64,000 nucleotides of DNA from CAZVGZ01 sp964627605. GTDB lineage: Bacteria; Latescibacterota; MWCZ01; CAZVGZ01. How positions within the stretch are numbered: the first letter of the stretch is position 1; the number at the start of each line of letters is the position of its first letter. This document shows positions 8,851-17,924 of this stretch, piece by piece. A model generated the notes under the pieces. That model was given only the letters and a program-made list of their open reading frames with translations, ran no database searches and was not told the DNA's origin. Location: assembly GCA_964627605.1 (NCBI GenBank), contig CAZVGZ010000014.1:1-64000 (forward strand). The letters are read 5' to 3'. A program made the translations under genes and the position numbers.

Positions 8851-11043
8851 ATGTCGCGCAAGGCGTCGTACCTGTCACTGATGAAATCGACTCACGAACG
8901 TAGATTGGCACGATACGATGAGAGTATTAAGCAGTGGGAGGAAGCGATAGACCTCGACAACTTCTTTGGCTACAACTCTCCAGGGCAGCCGATGCATACC
9001 GCGATCATCGAGGGGTTTCTCTACCAGACAGAAGGCGATCGCCAATACGCCGCCGATGCCAGAGAGCGGTTGGTGACATACCGCCGTTTCGCAGACTACT
9101 ACCCAGAAGAATTCCGCAACCGGCGCGCCGAATACAAAATTGGGCTGCCGCCGATTAATAGCATGTTTACGATTCCGATATACATGGAGGCGTATGACAA
9201 GGTCAAAGACAGTGATGTCTGGTCGGATGAGGATCATCAGATCATACAGAAAATTGTCGAAGACAGCGCAGAGGCCATTTTGGCATTTCCAGAGTGGGGA
9301 TCGCACAACCGCTGTACTCTGCGGGCGTGGTCACTAATCAGCTGTGCCAACTCGTTCCCCAATTCAGACGGCGCAGACGATTGGCGTCAGGTCGCAGAGC
9401 GAATGGCGGCAGACAGTATCGGCAGGTGGTCGGTGGAAGACGCGATGCTCTACCACGCCATCTGGTTGCACTCTTTGATGAAATACGCAGACGCCGCAGG
9501 CAGACCCGACTATTTCAGGGAGCCAACCACCCGCTTCTACCTGGACTACTTCCTCAACATGATGACCCCCGCCAAGACCCTTGTCGATTTCGGAGATTCT
9601 GATTGGAACTCGAATGCGGCTATCTATCTGGCCGTCTTTGAGAGGGCAGCTAAGGAGTATCGTGATCCGTACTACGCTTGGGCAGCACAGAGCCTTTTTG
9701 AGGGGCTGCGAAACCATGCGCCAGACAAAGAGGTATTTGGCGCACCAGCGATGTGGATGGACGCCTATGAGTGGTGCGACGATGAGATTGAACCAGAAGA
9801 GCCGCACTGGCGGTCACGGGAGCTTCTGGACGAGGTCGTCGGAAAGAAGGTGATGTTCCGTAGCGGATGGGGGCCAGATGACACGGCGTTGGCGGTGAAT
9901 TTCAAGCCGGACACCGATTACGGGATGACCATCAGGGAGTATATGCACCACACTATCCCTGTCCACGCCGAAAAAGATCATCACGGCCACTCAGACGAAA
10001 ACTCAATCTGCATTCTTATGAGCGACGGTACTCTCCTCCTGCACGATGGCGGATATAGAGAGAAACTACCAAACGGCAAATATCGGCAGGACTTATATCA
10101 TAACCGCACCGTAGTCCGACCGGGATTTCTGCGCGAGGGAGACCCTGTCTATCCGTTCTTGGACGATGACGGTACGCATCGCCCGATGGAGACCCAGCTT
10201 GTCGATTTCCACACGTTCGATCAGGTGGACTTCAGCCGCAGCCGTGCGATTGACAAAGCCATGGGCTACCAGATCGATCGCACTGTCGTCTATCTGAAAC
10301 CCGAAAAAACGTTCGTGGTGATAGACGGGCTCAGGTTCCTACGAGATGGCGATTTCACTGTGAGCACCCTCTACTACTTAGGAGATGTAACCGGGTCTGG
10401 GAACAGGTGGTTTGATGGCGATCAGGGCCGTGAGATGCGCGGCGCTAACATGCCCAAGACCGACACATCGCTTCTGATCGCCTACCCGCAAGACGACGCG
10501 GGCCTGTGGAGCGATCAAGAGAGCGTGACACGCTATTTCCGGGGCGAAAACATGCTCCACCAGACGCTGTCGGGCCGTTTCCACGTCGGCCAGTGGCAGG
10601 TCATGGCGTCCGTACTAACGCCGCACAATAACGACCTGGACCCTGAAATTCTCGCAGGACGCATCACAATCCCTCAGGTGAGCCGACATCCCCAAGCGGC
10701 GGCTGTCAGCATTGAGACGGATGACGGCGTGATTACGGTCGGTGTGAAGCTAGATCGCGACGACGAGATTCTTGTCCAAAACTTGCGACCCAGATACAAC
10801 TGGGAATCAGGCAGGACGACCTACGGCAAGGTCGAAACCGATGCCCGCTTTGTTTGGACAAGAGACCGTGGCGACACAGTAGATTACGCCGTGACGGAGG
10901 CGGTTCGGCTCGATTGGGAGAAACAGACGCTGTTTGAGGCGGCACCGTTCGGTTTCGCTTTGCAGTATACCGGCGACAATGTATTGGATAGCGTTGGGAA
11001 ATGGCGGGCATGGCAGAAGCTGGACGTGCATGTCGGTGGTTGA
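8851..11043 (+). CDS. Heparinase II/III-like polysaccharide lyase
   Basis: A protein of about 730 residues with the two-part layout of the heparinase II/III and alginate-lyase-like enzymes. The N-terminal half is an all-helical toroid (NSMFTIPIYMEAY, SHNRCTLRAWSLISCAN, ending near RNHAPDKEVFGAP). The C-terminal half is a beta-sandwich opening with HAEKDHHGHSDENSICIL and LLLHDGGYREKL, where His/Asp residues usually bind metal and substrate. Predicted to cleave uronate-containing polysaccharide by beta-elimination. ATG 8851 is preferred (GAGGAA about 7 bases upstream); the frame is open back to 8635 but that part looks non-coding. There is no clear signal peptide from this start. A hairpin with a T run follows the stop. 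The exact substrate cannot be told. Confidence 0.75.
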   Translation: MSRKASYLSLMKSTHERRLARYDESIKQWEEAIDLDNFFGYNSPGQPMHTAIIEGFLYQTEGDRQYAADARERLVTYRRFADYYPEEFRNRRAEYKIGLPPINSMFTIPIYMEAYDKVKDSDVWSDEDHQIIQKIVEDSAEAILAFPEWGSHNRCTLRAWSLISCANSFPNSDGADDWRQVAERMAADSIGRWSVEDAMLYHAIWLHSLMKYADAAGRPDYFREPTTRFYLDYFLNMMTPAKTLVDFGDSDWNSNAAIYLAVFERAAKEYRDPYYAWAAQSLFEGLRNHAPDKEVFGAPAMWMDAYEWCDDEIEPEEPHWRSRELLDEVVGKKVMFRSGWGPDDTALAVNFKPDTDYGMTIREYMHHTIPVHAEKDHHGHSDENSICILMSDGTLLLHDGGYREKLPNGKYRQDLYHNRTVVRPGFLREGDPVYPFLDDDGTHRPMETQLVDFHTFDQVDFSRSRAIDKAMGYQIDRTVVYLKPEKTFVVIDGLRFLRDGDFTVSTLYYLGDVTGSGNRWFDGDQGREMRGANMPKTDTSLLIAYPQDDAGLWSDQESVTRYFRGENMLHQTLSGRFHVGQWQVMASVLTPHNNDLDPEILAGRITIPQVSRHPQAAAVSIETDDGVITVGVKLDRDDEILVQNLRPRYNWESGRTTYGKVETDARFVWTRDRGDTVDYAVTEAVRLDWEKQTLFEAAPFGFALQYTGDNVLDSVGKWRAWQKLDVHVGG

Positions 11044-11060
11044 ACGTAGCAATATATGTA

Positions 11061-11100
11061 CGGTCGGAACTCAAGTTGGGGGTCTGACCGCACAGATTTT
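11061..11100 (+). terminator. Hairpin plus T-run after the heparinase-like gene
   Basis: CGGTCGGA at 11061-11068 pairs with TCTGACCG at 11083-11090 (8 bp, one G-U in RNA) across a 14-base loop. A short T run follows at 11097-11100. It sits 17 bases past the stop, between two converging genes, so it could serve either strand. Confidence 0.5.
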
Positions 11101-12386
11101 CATGACGCAGCGATCACCCTAACCGCTTCAATGACCCTTTCTACTTCGTCGGGCTGGTTGAAGACGTGGGTTGAGACTCTGTTGGCGTCGAGGCCGCCCT
11201 CATAGACTCCACGGGTCCTGAGACGAAACTCGTTTGACATTCTGCCCTGTACGTGACCATACTCTTTTCCAGCCAGCTTGAACGTGGTTATCCCCACAGA
11301 GTTGGCAGGTGTGAGCGGCGAGAGAATCTCTACACCACCTATCTTTGAGAGCCCATTCTTAAGCTGCGTCGCCAGCGCTTGACACCGCTGTTGCACGTTT
11401 GCCAACCCGACCTCCCCCACCAACCTTACCGCCACATCCAGCGCGTTAAAAAGCGCCCAGTTCTGAGTGCCCACAAAATGCCTTCGGGCCGAAGGGTCCA
11501 AGTCCATCGGTTGTTCCAAATGCGCCTCAGTGGAGTAAGCCCCAGCGAGCGAAAGCTTGAGGTCATCAAGTCGTTCGCGCTTGATATATAGATAGCCGGT
11601 GCCCTTGGTTCCCAATAGCCACTTGTGCCCACTTGTCGTCCAGAAATCGCAGCCGATGTCATGGAGACTGAAATCACTGTGTCCAGCAGCCTGAGCGCCG
11701 TCCAACACACTGAATATCCCTCGGTCGCGGCACAACTGGCTGATCTGCTTTACCGGGAGCACGAGACCGTTGGAGCATGTCACCTGCGAGACACTGACCA
11801 CTTTAGTGCGTGGGGTCAGCACGTCATTTAACCGCTGCATCGTCTCGTCGGGATCAAGGCTCGGTTCGAACGTCTTGACCACAATCCCATCATTGTCTCG
11901 CCGGTTGAGCCAGCATATGAGCCCGCCGACATGCTCGTGACTTGTAATCACCACCTCGTCGCCAGCGCTCAGGGGCAATCCCGCCGCGATTACGCTCATC
12001 CCATGAGTTGTGTTGTGGGTATAGCCCAGTTCATCGAGGTCGCACCCAAACAGAGAAGCCGCATGTTCGCTGGGCTTGGGATGACCGTTTTCTCCGGTGT
12101 ATTCATTCTCCCGAACGCCCTCTACAAGCACATCAATCACCGGGTCGGGTGATGGTCCCAAGCCAGCTGTATTGAGGAAATACCGCGTACTGCGCAGAGG
12201 AAATTGATCTCTGTATCGCGCCCAGAAACCCTCATCCTGCACGTGGAGCATCGTAGGAGGTTGATCCGCTATCGCCATCGCGGGGAAAGCGGTACCTACA
12301 GCCGCCCCGGCTGTTAGCGTCTTCAGGAAAGAACGACGGCTGAGGCCTTCGGCCTTCGGCGTCACGTCTCGATCGGGGTCTACCAT
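11100..12386 (-). CDS. Tat-exported class V aminotransferase-like PLP enzyme
   Basis: Fold-type I PLP enzyme of the cysteine desulfurase / isopenicillin-N epimerase group, 428 residues. The PLP-binding elements are clear: SVLDGAQAAGH (the cofactor-ring Asp) and TTSGHKWLLGTKGTG (the Schiff-base Lys). A conserved Thr-His context (THNTTHGMSVIAAG) binds phosphate. ATG 12386 has AGAGGA about 8 bases upstream. It puts a twin-arginine signal at the N-terminus (LSRRSFLKTL, then a hydrophobic stretch ending in FPAMAIAD), so the folded holoenzyme is predicted to be exported. It is the last gene of the minus-strand uptake cluster, 131 bases after an exported RidA. Reaction unknown: epimerase, desulfurase or lyase chemistry are all possible. 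Confidence 0.85.
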   Translation of the reverse strand: MVDPDRDVTPKAEGLSRRSFLKTLTAGAAVGTAFPAMAIADQPPTMLHVQDEGFWARYRDQFPLRSTRYFLNTAGLGPSPDPVIDVLVEGVRENEYTGENGHPKPSEHAASLFGCDLDELGYTHNTTHGMSVIAAGLPLSAGDEVVITSHEHVGGLICWLNRRDNDGIVVKTFEPSLDPDETMQRLNDVLTPRTKVVSVSQVTCSNGLVLPVKQISQLCRDRGIFSVLDGAQAAGHSDFSLHDIGCDFWTTSGHKWLLGTKGTGYLYIKRERLDDLKLSLAGAYSTEAHLEQPMDLDPSARRHFVGTQNWALFNALDVAVRLVGEVGLANVQQRCQALATQLKNGLSKIGGVEILSPLTPANSVGITTFKLAGKEYGHVQGRMSNEFRLRTRGVYEGGLDANRVSTHVFNQPDEVERVIEAVRVIAAS

Positions 12387-12517
12387 ATCCAAGTCCTCTA
12401 CGCTATCTAGAAATAAAGCCATCCGCACTGCCGCACCCTGGCACGCCTGGGTGCCAACAATCGCCAGCCCACATCCTTGCAGCCCATGTCACCCTATCGC
12501 CGTTGGCCTGGCGCGGC

Positions 12518-12997
12518 CTAGCGATTCTTGACGGCGATGCACTCAATCTCAATACCAACATCTTTCGGCAGCCGCGAAACCTCCACCGCCGCGCGCGCCG
12601 GTTTGGCGTCAGAGAAATACTCCGCGTACACCGAATTCATCGCACCGTAGTTGTTTAGATCGGTGAGATACACGGTCACTTTGACGACATCACCAAAGCT
12701 CATCTGTGCAGCCTTGAGCACCGCGCCCAGATTATCCAACACACGACGGGTCTGATCCTCAATTAAGCCGGTGATCAGCTGATTGGTCGCCGGGTCGATG
12801 GGGATTTGCCCAGAGCAGTAGAGAGTCGGACCAACCCGTACCGCCTGGCTATACGGACCTATAGCCGCAGGTGCGTTCTCTGTGGCTATCACCTCTCTGC
12901 GAGGTGGTCTTCTTCCCATTCGACGCCCCTCTGGCTGCGCTAAAACGACGGACGAAAATAGAAAGAATCCAACCAACCCATAAGAAAAATATCTCAT
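12518..12997 (-). CDS. RidA-family protein with a signal peptide
   Basis: Rid/YjgF domain protein of 159 residues; RidA hydrolyses reactive enamine/imine intermediates made by PLP enzymes. Domain signatures are IGPYSQAV, GQIPIDP and KPARAAVEVSRLP, the last holding the Arg that binds the substrate carboxylate. Unusually, the protein begins with a signal peptide (YGLVGFFLFSSVVLAQ) and a basic linker, so it should act outside the cytoplasm, whereas family members are normally cytosolic. The start ATG overlaps the stop of the upstream ABC permease (ATGA), showing translational coupling to the transporter. The next gene is a Tat-exported PLP enzyme. Confidence 0.88.
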   Translation of the reverse strand: MRYFSYGLVGFFLFSSVVLAQPEGRRMGRRPPRREVIATENAPAAIGPYSQAVRVGPTLYCSGQIPIDPATNQLITGLIEDQTRRVLDNLGAVLKAAQMSFGDVVKVTVYLTDLNNYGAMNSVYAEYFSDAKPARAAVEVSRLPKDVGIEIECIAVKNR

Positions 12998-13830
12998 CCT
13001 TTGATCGCTCCTAGTGTAAAGCCTTCGACGAAGTACTTCTGTCCGATGAAAACCAGGATCATCGGCGGAAGCGTCATCAACACCGACGCCGCCATTATCA
13101 GGTCCCAGCGGGTTGCGTACTCGCCGTATGAGCGGAAAAGCTGCAACCCCAGCGCCATCGTAAACTTGTGGGTCTCTTGGAGATAGATCAGAGGGCCCAT
13201 AAAATCGTTCCACACATGTTGAAAAACAAAAATGAAAATTGCTATTAGCGGCGCTTTGGCCAACGGCAGGAATATCTGGTGGTACACTTGGAAATTGGAG
13301 GCCCCGTCTATCGTCGCGGCTTCGTGGAGACCGTTGGGGACGCCCAGAAAGAACTGACGTAGGAGAAACACAAAGAACGGCGCGGCAAAAAATGAGGGCA
13401 CTATAAACGGCTTGAATGTGTTGACCCATCCGATGTATGAGAACAGAACATATACCGGGATCATCGCTACGATCCCTGGCAACATCATCGATCCCAAAAG
13501 AATGGCGAAGAGCGTCTTCTTGCCTGGCCCTGTCAAGCGCGCAAACCCGAACGCCACCAATGAGCAACTCCAAAGTTCGCCCACCAAGCGGCATGCGGCT
13601 ATTATCAGCGTGTTCGACAGAAATGTATTAAACGGAAGACTGGTCCACGCCTGCGTGTAGTTGGACCACAGAGGCTTGTCTGGCCACCATGTGGGGTTTC
13701 TGAAATCGAAAAGAGCATCGACATTCTGTAGCGATGCTGACACCATCCAGAACGCCGGAAACAGGATCGCAACCCCGCCGACCACAAGCGGTGCGTAGAC
13801 ACCCAGATTGTGCGCTTGTGAGACAGTCAT
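12994..13830 (-). CDS. ABC sugar transporter permease, MalG/UgpE type
   Basis: Inner-membrane permease of a carbohydrate ABC importer, 278 residues with six predicted helices. The cytoplasmic EAA loop is present (EAATIDGASNFQVYHQ), the contact for the ATPase. The family opening segment (GGVAILFPAFWMVSASLQ) is also seen. ATG 13830 was chosen: it follows the stop of the partner permease by one base and has GAGGGG about 10 bases upstream; an ATG at 13848 would overlap that gene. No ATPase gene is found nearby, so a shared MsmK/UgpC-like ATPase elsewhere is inferred. Confidence 0.9.
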   Translation of the reverse strand: MTVSQAHNLGVYAPLVVGGVAILFPAFWMVSASLQNVDALFDFRNPTWWPDKPLWSNYTQAWTSLPFNTFLSNTLIIAACRLVGELWSCSLVAFGFARLTGPGKKTLFAILLGSMMLPGIVAMIPVYVLFSYIGWVNTFKPFIVPSFFAAPFFVFLLRQFFLGVPNGLHEAATIDGASNFQVYHQIFLPLAKAPLIAIFIFVFQHVWNDFMGPLIYLQETHKFTMALGLQLFRSYGEYATRWDLIMAASVLMTLPPMILVFIGQKYFVEGFTLGAIKG

Positions 13831-13831
13831 G

Positions 13832-14725
13832 CTATTTGGACCCCTCATAGTGGACCCACGCTTGAGACGACTTAAACACGAACGCCGTGCAGCCCATTAT
13901 GATAATAAACAGCACCCAAGCCATCGCTGATGCGTATCCCATCCTGAAATACTCAAACGCGTTCTTGTAGAGGTAGAGCACGTAGAACATCGTGGCGTTG
14001 TTCGGACCGCCGTTCGTTATCAGAAACCCTTGTGTAAACACCTGGAAGGTGCCGATGATAGCCATCACCAGATTGAAAAACACCACCGGTGAGAGGCTCG
14101 GTACGGTAACATGGGCAAATTTGCTCCACCGTCCTGCGCCGTCGATATCCGAGGCTTCATATAGCTCCTGCGGTATGTTCTGAAGCCCCGCCAGAAAAAT
14201 GAGCATCTGCGCGCCAAAACCCCAAAAACTCATCGCCATCAGCGACACCAGCGCAAACTGCTCATCCTGCAACCAGGATTGAGGCGGCAAACCTACAGCG
14301 ACCACCAGGCTGTTAAGCAGCCCCTCTTTGAAGAAAATGAACAGGAACAGCATCGACGCGGCGACGGCGGGCAGAAGGCTTGGTAGGTAGAAAATCGTTC
14401 TCCAGGTGCCAATAGCCTTCACTTTCTGGTTTAGCAACATAGCCACCGCCAAACTCGCCAGTAGATGCAGCGGCACAACGACTATGGTGTAGATCGTGGT
14501 GACTTTGAGAGACTGCAAAAACACGTCGTCCGCAAAAAACATCTCGCGGTAGTTGCTAAGTCCCACCCATATCGGTTCTGTTATGATATCCCAGCGCATG
14601 AAAGACAGCCCGATAGAGAAAATCATCGGGCCTATCGTTAGGGCTATAAATCCTATAAGCCACGGGGAGATAAAGAGATAGAACTCTTTGGCCTCTCGGT
14701 TCCACTTTGTGCGTGATGCGCTCAT
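13832..14725 (-). CDS. ABC sugar transporter permease, MalF/UgpA type
   Basis: First permease of the carbohydrate ABC importer, 297 residues. It has a short charged N-terminus, then the first helix (FYLFISPWLIGFIALTIGP). The EAA loop reads EASDIDGAGRWSKFAHVTVP, and the family segment QGFLITNGGPNNAT follows. It lies 94 bases after the binding-protein gene and one base ahead of the second permease, so the three form one unit. The family handles mono- and oligosaccharides; the substrate is not set by sequence. Confidence 0.92.
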   Translation of the reverse strand: MSASRTKWNREAKEFYLFISPWLIGFIALTIGPMIFSIGLSFMRWDIITEPIWVGLSNYREMFFADDVFLQSLKVTTIYTIVVVPLHLLASLAVAMLLNQKVKAIGTWRTIFYLPSLLPAVAASMLFLFIFFKEGLLNSLVVAVGLPPQSWLQDEQFALVSLMAMSFWGFGAQMLIFLAGLQNIPQELYEASDIDGAGRWSKFAHVTVPSLSPVVFFNLVMAIIGTFQVFTQGFLITNGGPNNATMFYVLYLYKNAFEYFRMGYASAMAWVLFIIIMGCTAFVFKSSQAWVHYEGSK

Positions 14726-14819
14726 CTCATTCCCATCTCAGTCAGAGAGATATACCGGCCTGGCTCTCCCAAGTATGTCGAGCTCATCAACCGCTAAGCG
14801 GTCGTCGGGATAGACATAT

Positions 14820-16118
14820 CTAGTAGCCCCTCGCAATTACCAGATTGACCTTTGCGTTGGCTTCGGTGAACGCATCCTCTGCTGTTCTTCGACCCGCCCT
14901 CACAGCTTCCCACGCGGTCGTAAGCGCGTCAGCGGCTCTTTTTGGTAGGAATGGTCGTGACGCCACAGGTGGCTTCAATATACNNNNNNNNNNTATCAGA
15001 TCGTAGAACAGGTGAAAATGCTCAGGGATCATTGAGGTGTCTGCCCACTCTTCGATGTGATCACGATGCCAATGGGTCGCAGGGATATCGAACCCCAAGC
15101 TCCCCCATATGCTCCGCGCTTCCCGTGTCGCCAGGAATCGCTGCCACTTGTGCGCTTCATCCTTGACCTTGCTGTGCTTCCATATACCCATGGCGAAACC
15201 GCCCAGGGTAGCGGTGCGACCACCGGGATTCAACGGCGGCGGCGCTATATCGTACTCCCACTCCATCTCATCAAGTCGCGCAACCTGCCAGGGCCCGCTA
15301 ATAAACATCGCTGCGTAACCGCGCTTAAACGCCTGCCACGAGCCAAGTTGCCCGTCTAGCTCCGGTGGCGGTCCCACCGGTTCATCCCCCAACATCAGGT
15401 CCGCTACGTTCTGTATCGCGCCAAACACCTCGGGCTGGTCGTAGTAGCACTCAGAGTAGTCATCTGCGCACGGCTGTGGGCCTTGTATGAAGATGTAAGT
15501 CTCAATGACCGGATAGTAGACAAACCCCCAACGATCGGTGCGCTGGGGATCATCAGCGTTCCTTACGGTCAGCGCTTTGGCACTCTCTACAAACCTGTCC
15601 CAAGTCCACTCACCTCCTAGAGCAAGGTCGTTCGGGTCCTCAAGCCCCGCTTTGCGGAAGAAATCCTTGTTGTAGTATAGAACCTGTGGCCCGATGGCTG
15701 GTGGGATGTCATACTGGACGCCTTTCCAGCGCCCAAGCGACAACATCCCGTCGAACAGATAACTCAATTCTAGAGAATCGCCTTGCGCCAGATAGTCATC
15801 AATCGGGTGCCAAACCCCCTTTGAAGCAAAATCGGCGATCGGTAGGTTTACCAGGTCAGGAGCAGTCCTAGCAGCGAGCATCGCCAACATTTTGTGCTCA
15901 TACTGCGCTGGCACAAGTTGGATCACGAGATCGATATCAGGATGGCGTTTTTCGAACGCGTCCTCGAGAGCATGCCATGCCGCCTCCTCCGACACACCGC
16001 CCCAGATCGCATATTTCACCACAATTTTTCCGGACGACGGCGCTCTGTCCTCGCCCCAAAAAGCGTACAACACGACCAACAAGAGAGCCGCGATCATGCC
16101 ATGCTTAAAGAGTTGCAT
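14820..16118 (-). CDS. ABC sugar-binding protein, interrupted by a scaffold gap
   Basis: Family 1-type extracellular solute-binding protein, about 432 residues. After a hydrophobic N-terminus (MIAALLLVVLYAF) comes the binding-protein start (KIVVKYAIWGGVSEEAAW) and the hinge-region motif VLYYNKDFFRKAGL; AMFISGPWQVARL is also typical. There is no lipobox Cys, so it is probably anchored by the uncleaved helix or released to the periplasm. Ten N bases at 14984-14993 fall in the C-terminal part. The frame reads on through the gap as written, but the real gap length is unknown. It is part of the uptake cluster and lies 48 bases after the M1-like lipoprotein gene. Confidence 0.88.
   Translation of the reverse strand: MQLFKHGMIAALLLVVLYAFWGEDRAPSSGKIVVKYAIWGGVSEEAAWHALEDAFEKRHPDIDLVIQLVPAQYEHKMLAMLAARTAPDLVNLPIADFASKGVWHPIDDYLAQGDSLELSYLFDGMLSLGRWKGVQYDIPPAIGPQVLYYNKDFFRKAGLEDPNDLALGGEWTWDRFVESAKALTVRNADDPQRTDRWGFVYYPVIETYIFIQGPQPCADDYSECYYDQPEVFGAIQNVADLMLGDEPVGPPPELDGQLGSWQAFKRGYAAMFISGPWQVARLDEMEWEYDIAPPPLNPGGRTATLGGFAMGIWKHSKVKDEAHKWQRFLATREARSIWGSLGFDIPATHWHRDHIEEWADTSMIPEHFHLFYDLIXXXXILKPPVASRPFLPKRAADALTTAWEAVRAGRRTAEDAFTEANAKVNLVIARGY
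14984..14993. other. Scaffold gap (10 N)
   Basis: Ten N bases, the common placeholder for a join of unknown length. It falls inside the binding-protein gene. Residues at this point and the local frame are unknown. Confidence 0.97.
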
Positions 16119-16166
16119 TCAACATCTTCAAACCCTTGTCGCTCGACAACACATAATCGAGGCGAT

Positions 16167-17786
16167 CTACTCCCAGAGCATATTCATCTCTTGTACGCGT
16201 TTTTGATACACCCCTCTGCGCTCAGATCGAAGAAATGTGTCGTTCGGATCGACCACCACCTCCAGCGGCTCGCCGTCCTCGCGAAATTCCACACTTATAC
16301 CTTCCAGGGTGGGCGTGACCGTCTTTACAGCCATAGACCCATCTTTGGACTTTGCCCCGACCTGCACATCGAACTTGTGGCCTGATAGACGCTTGAGGAT
16401 ACAGTGAGTGTTCGCAGTACCAGATTCGCAGCTGATCTCATATCTTGGCAGCGCACTGTTCGACGCCCACTCAGCCAGCCAATCCACACCCAGCATATTT
16501 GTCGCATCACCGAGAGCCGCCACCACGTCTTTTGTATCCACGTATCTCTTTGTCCGATTCGACAGAAGCGACTCGCAAAACTGGATAAATGCTGGCTCAC
16601 TCGCGGTCGAGCGCAGATGTTGCCACATCCACGCCGCCTTTGAAGCCAACAGGTCTTTGGTTTCCTGAGTGGTCGATCCGCGTAGCAGCTCAATCACAGA
16701 TGTCTTTGGTGCTGCGCTATCCACCCCATCAAGATGAACCAGCGCCTGTCTAGCCATACAAGCAGCAAACGCGTCATGCCCGAACGCCTCATCCGCCCAA
16801 AGAGCAGCCAAAAGCCTCGCCATCCCATCGGCCCACCAGTCCTGCGGTAGCCCGATGGTGGGCAGCGCCATTCCCCACCATTGGCGAGCCAACCGATATG
16901 CCAGTTTGAGCTTGAGAGGGGTCTCTGGACCGGATATCTCGTCGCTTGTGAGGAGTATCACGGACGGATACACCATGGAATCGACGGGCCGAGAGACCTC
17001 CACTAACGCCAATTTCTCAAATGGGTATAGCTGTTCGCCAAGCAGGTCGCTATACAGCCGAAAGACGCCGATTAACTCCTCTGCGATCCGTTTGCCCACA
17101 TCGGTATGGTCTTGGGCAACGAACAGATGGACCGGTACGTCAGCGACGACTTCAGTTTGAGCAGCCAACGGCCCCACAAGGCAGACAGGAGCGGTCGACC
17201 AGGGCGTTGCCCATACGACAAGATTCTTGCCTCCGCGGCGTTCGCTGGTGACGAACCGCCCCGCGCCGACTCCCGTATAGTTTGTCGGAAGATAGAAATC
17301 GGTACGGGTGACTGTCGCCGTCATAGCTCCCGTAGTCGGGGTCCATCGGTATGCCTCTGGCAGCAACGAGAGCGATGTATCGCCGACGGCACCTATTCGG
17401 TAGACCACCTCAAGGGGCACCACCTGATCGTGTGTGAGCTCGTCCGATAACTCGACCTGCAACCAGCCTCCATCATATTCAAATTCCTGTGGCCGCCCAT
17501 CTATCTGAACCAGCGAAACACTCGCGCTGTCCAATCCAAGCCTAAGTGAGCGAACCCCACTGTGCGCTGCTCGTATTTCGAGATGGGCCACAACATCGAA
17601 CGATTTACGGTTGTCAGCGAGGTACACTTCGAGATGCTGACTGTCGAGAATGCCGCTCTGCCAGTTGGCCTTGGCTTCTTCAATCATCCAATCTCTAAGC
17701 CAAACATCACCGTCGATCGATCGCTCGGAACCACATCCTGCCAATGCTGTGGTACCCAGCAGGATGCATCCTACCCATCTTGCCAT
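16167..17786 (-). CDS. M1 peptidase-like lipoprotein with the zinc site lost
   Basis: A lipoprotein of 539 residues: the lipobox LAGC gives Cys18 after ATG 17786, which has GAGGTGAG about 10 bases upstream. The layout resembles gluzincin M1 aminopeptidases. There is an N-terminal beta-domain (to about residue 210), then a catalytic-like region where ARQWWGMALP and DWWADGMARLL align with the family HExxHQWWG and WLNEGFA motifs. Here the positions expected to be His, Glu and His are Tyr297, Arg298 and Arg301, and the third ligand Glu is Asp320, so zinc binding should be lost. This suggests a non-catalytic binding or structural role. It follows a terminator hairpin and precedes the ABC binding-protein gene by 48 bases, so it probably heads that operon. 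Confidence 0.7.
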   Translation of the reverse strand: MARWVGCILLGTTALAGCGSERSIDGDVWLRDWMIEEAKANWQSGILDSQHLEVYLADNRKSFDVVAHLEIRAAHSGVRSLRLGLDSASVSLVQIDGRPQEFEYDGGWLQVELSDELTHDQVVPLEVVYRIGAVGDTSLSLLPEAYRWTPTTGAMTATVTRTDFYLPTNYTGVGAGRFVTSERRGGKNLVVWATPWSTAPVCLVGPLAAQTEVVADVPVHLFVAQDHTDVGKRIAEELIGVFRLYSDLLGEQLYPFEKLALVEVSRPVDSMVYPSVILLTSDEISGPETPLKLKLAYRLARQWWGMALPTIGLPQDWWADGMARLLAALWADEAFGHDAFAACMARQALVHLDGVDSAAPKTSVIELLRGSTTQETKDLLASKAAWMWQHLRSTASEPAFIQFCESLLSNRTKRYVDTKDVVAALGDATNMLGVDWLAEWASNSALPRYEISCESGTANTHCILKRLSGHKFDVQVGAKSKDGSMAVKTVTPTLEGISVEFREDGEPLEVVVDPNDTFLRSERRGVYQKRVQEMNMLWE

Positions 17787-17825
17787 CTGCACCACACTCA
17801 CCTCATATCTAATTCGACAATAGAA

Positions 17826-17858
17826 CACCCCCCGCCACGTTAGACGCAGCGGGGGGTG
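17826..17858 (-). terminator. Strong GC hairpin after the PorV-like gene
   Basis: CACCCCCCGC (17826-17835) pairs perfectly with GCGGGGGGTG (17849-17858) across a 13-base loop. In the minus-strand RNA it is followed by a U-containing stretch (UUCUAUUGU). It lies between the end of the PorV-like gene and the start of the M1-like lipoprotein. It probably ends, or attenuates, the TonB receptor / secreted protein / PorV transcript. Confidence 0.65.
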
Positions 17859-17924
17859 CAATGAACTATCATCCATCAGCAGCTGGAGCGCGGTAGATGC
17901 GCCCACCAGCTAGCCCGAAAAAGG

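Noticed and set aside
12518..13594. A 358-codon frame as one long RidA fusion
   Set aside because: The N-terminal 199 codons are antisense-free but out of frame with the ABC permease that clearly occupies 12994-13830; the RidA start at 12997 has a signal peptide and a coupled stop-start.
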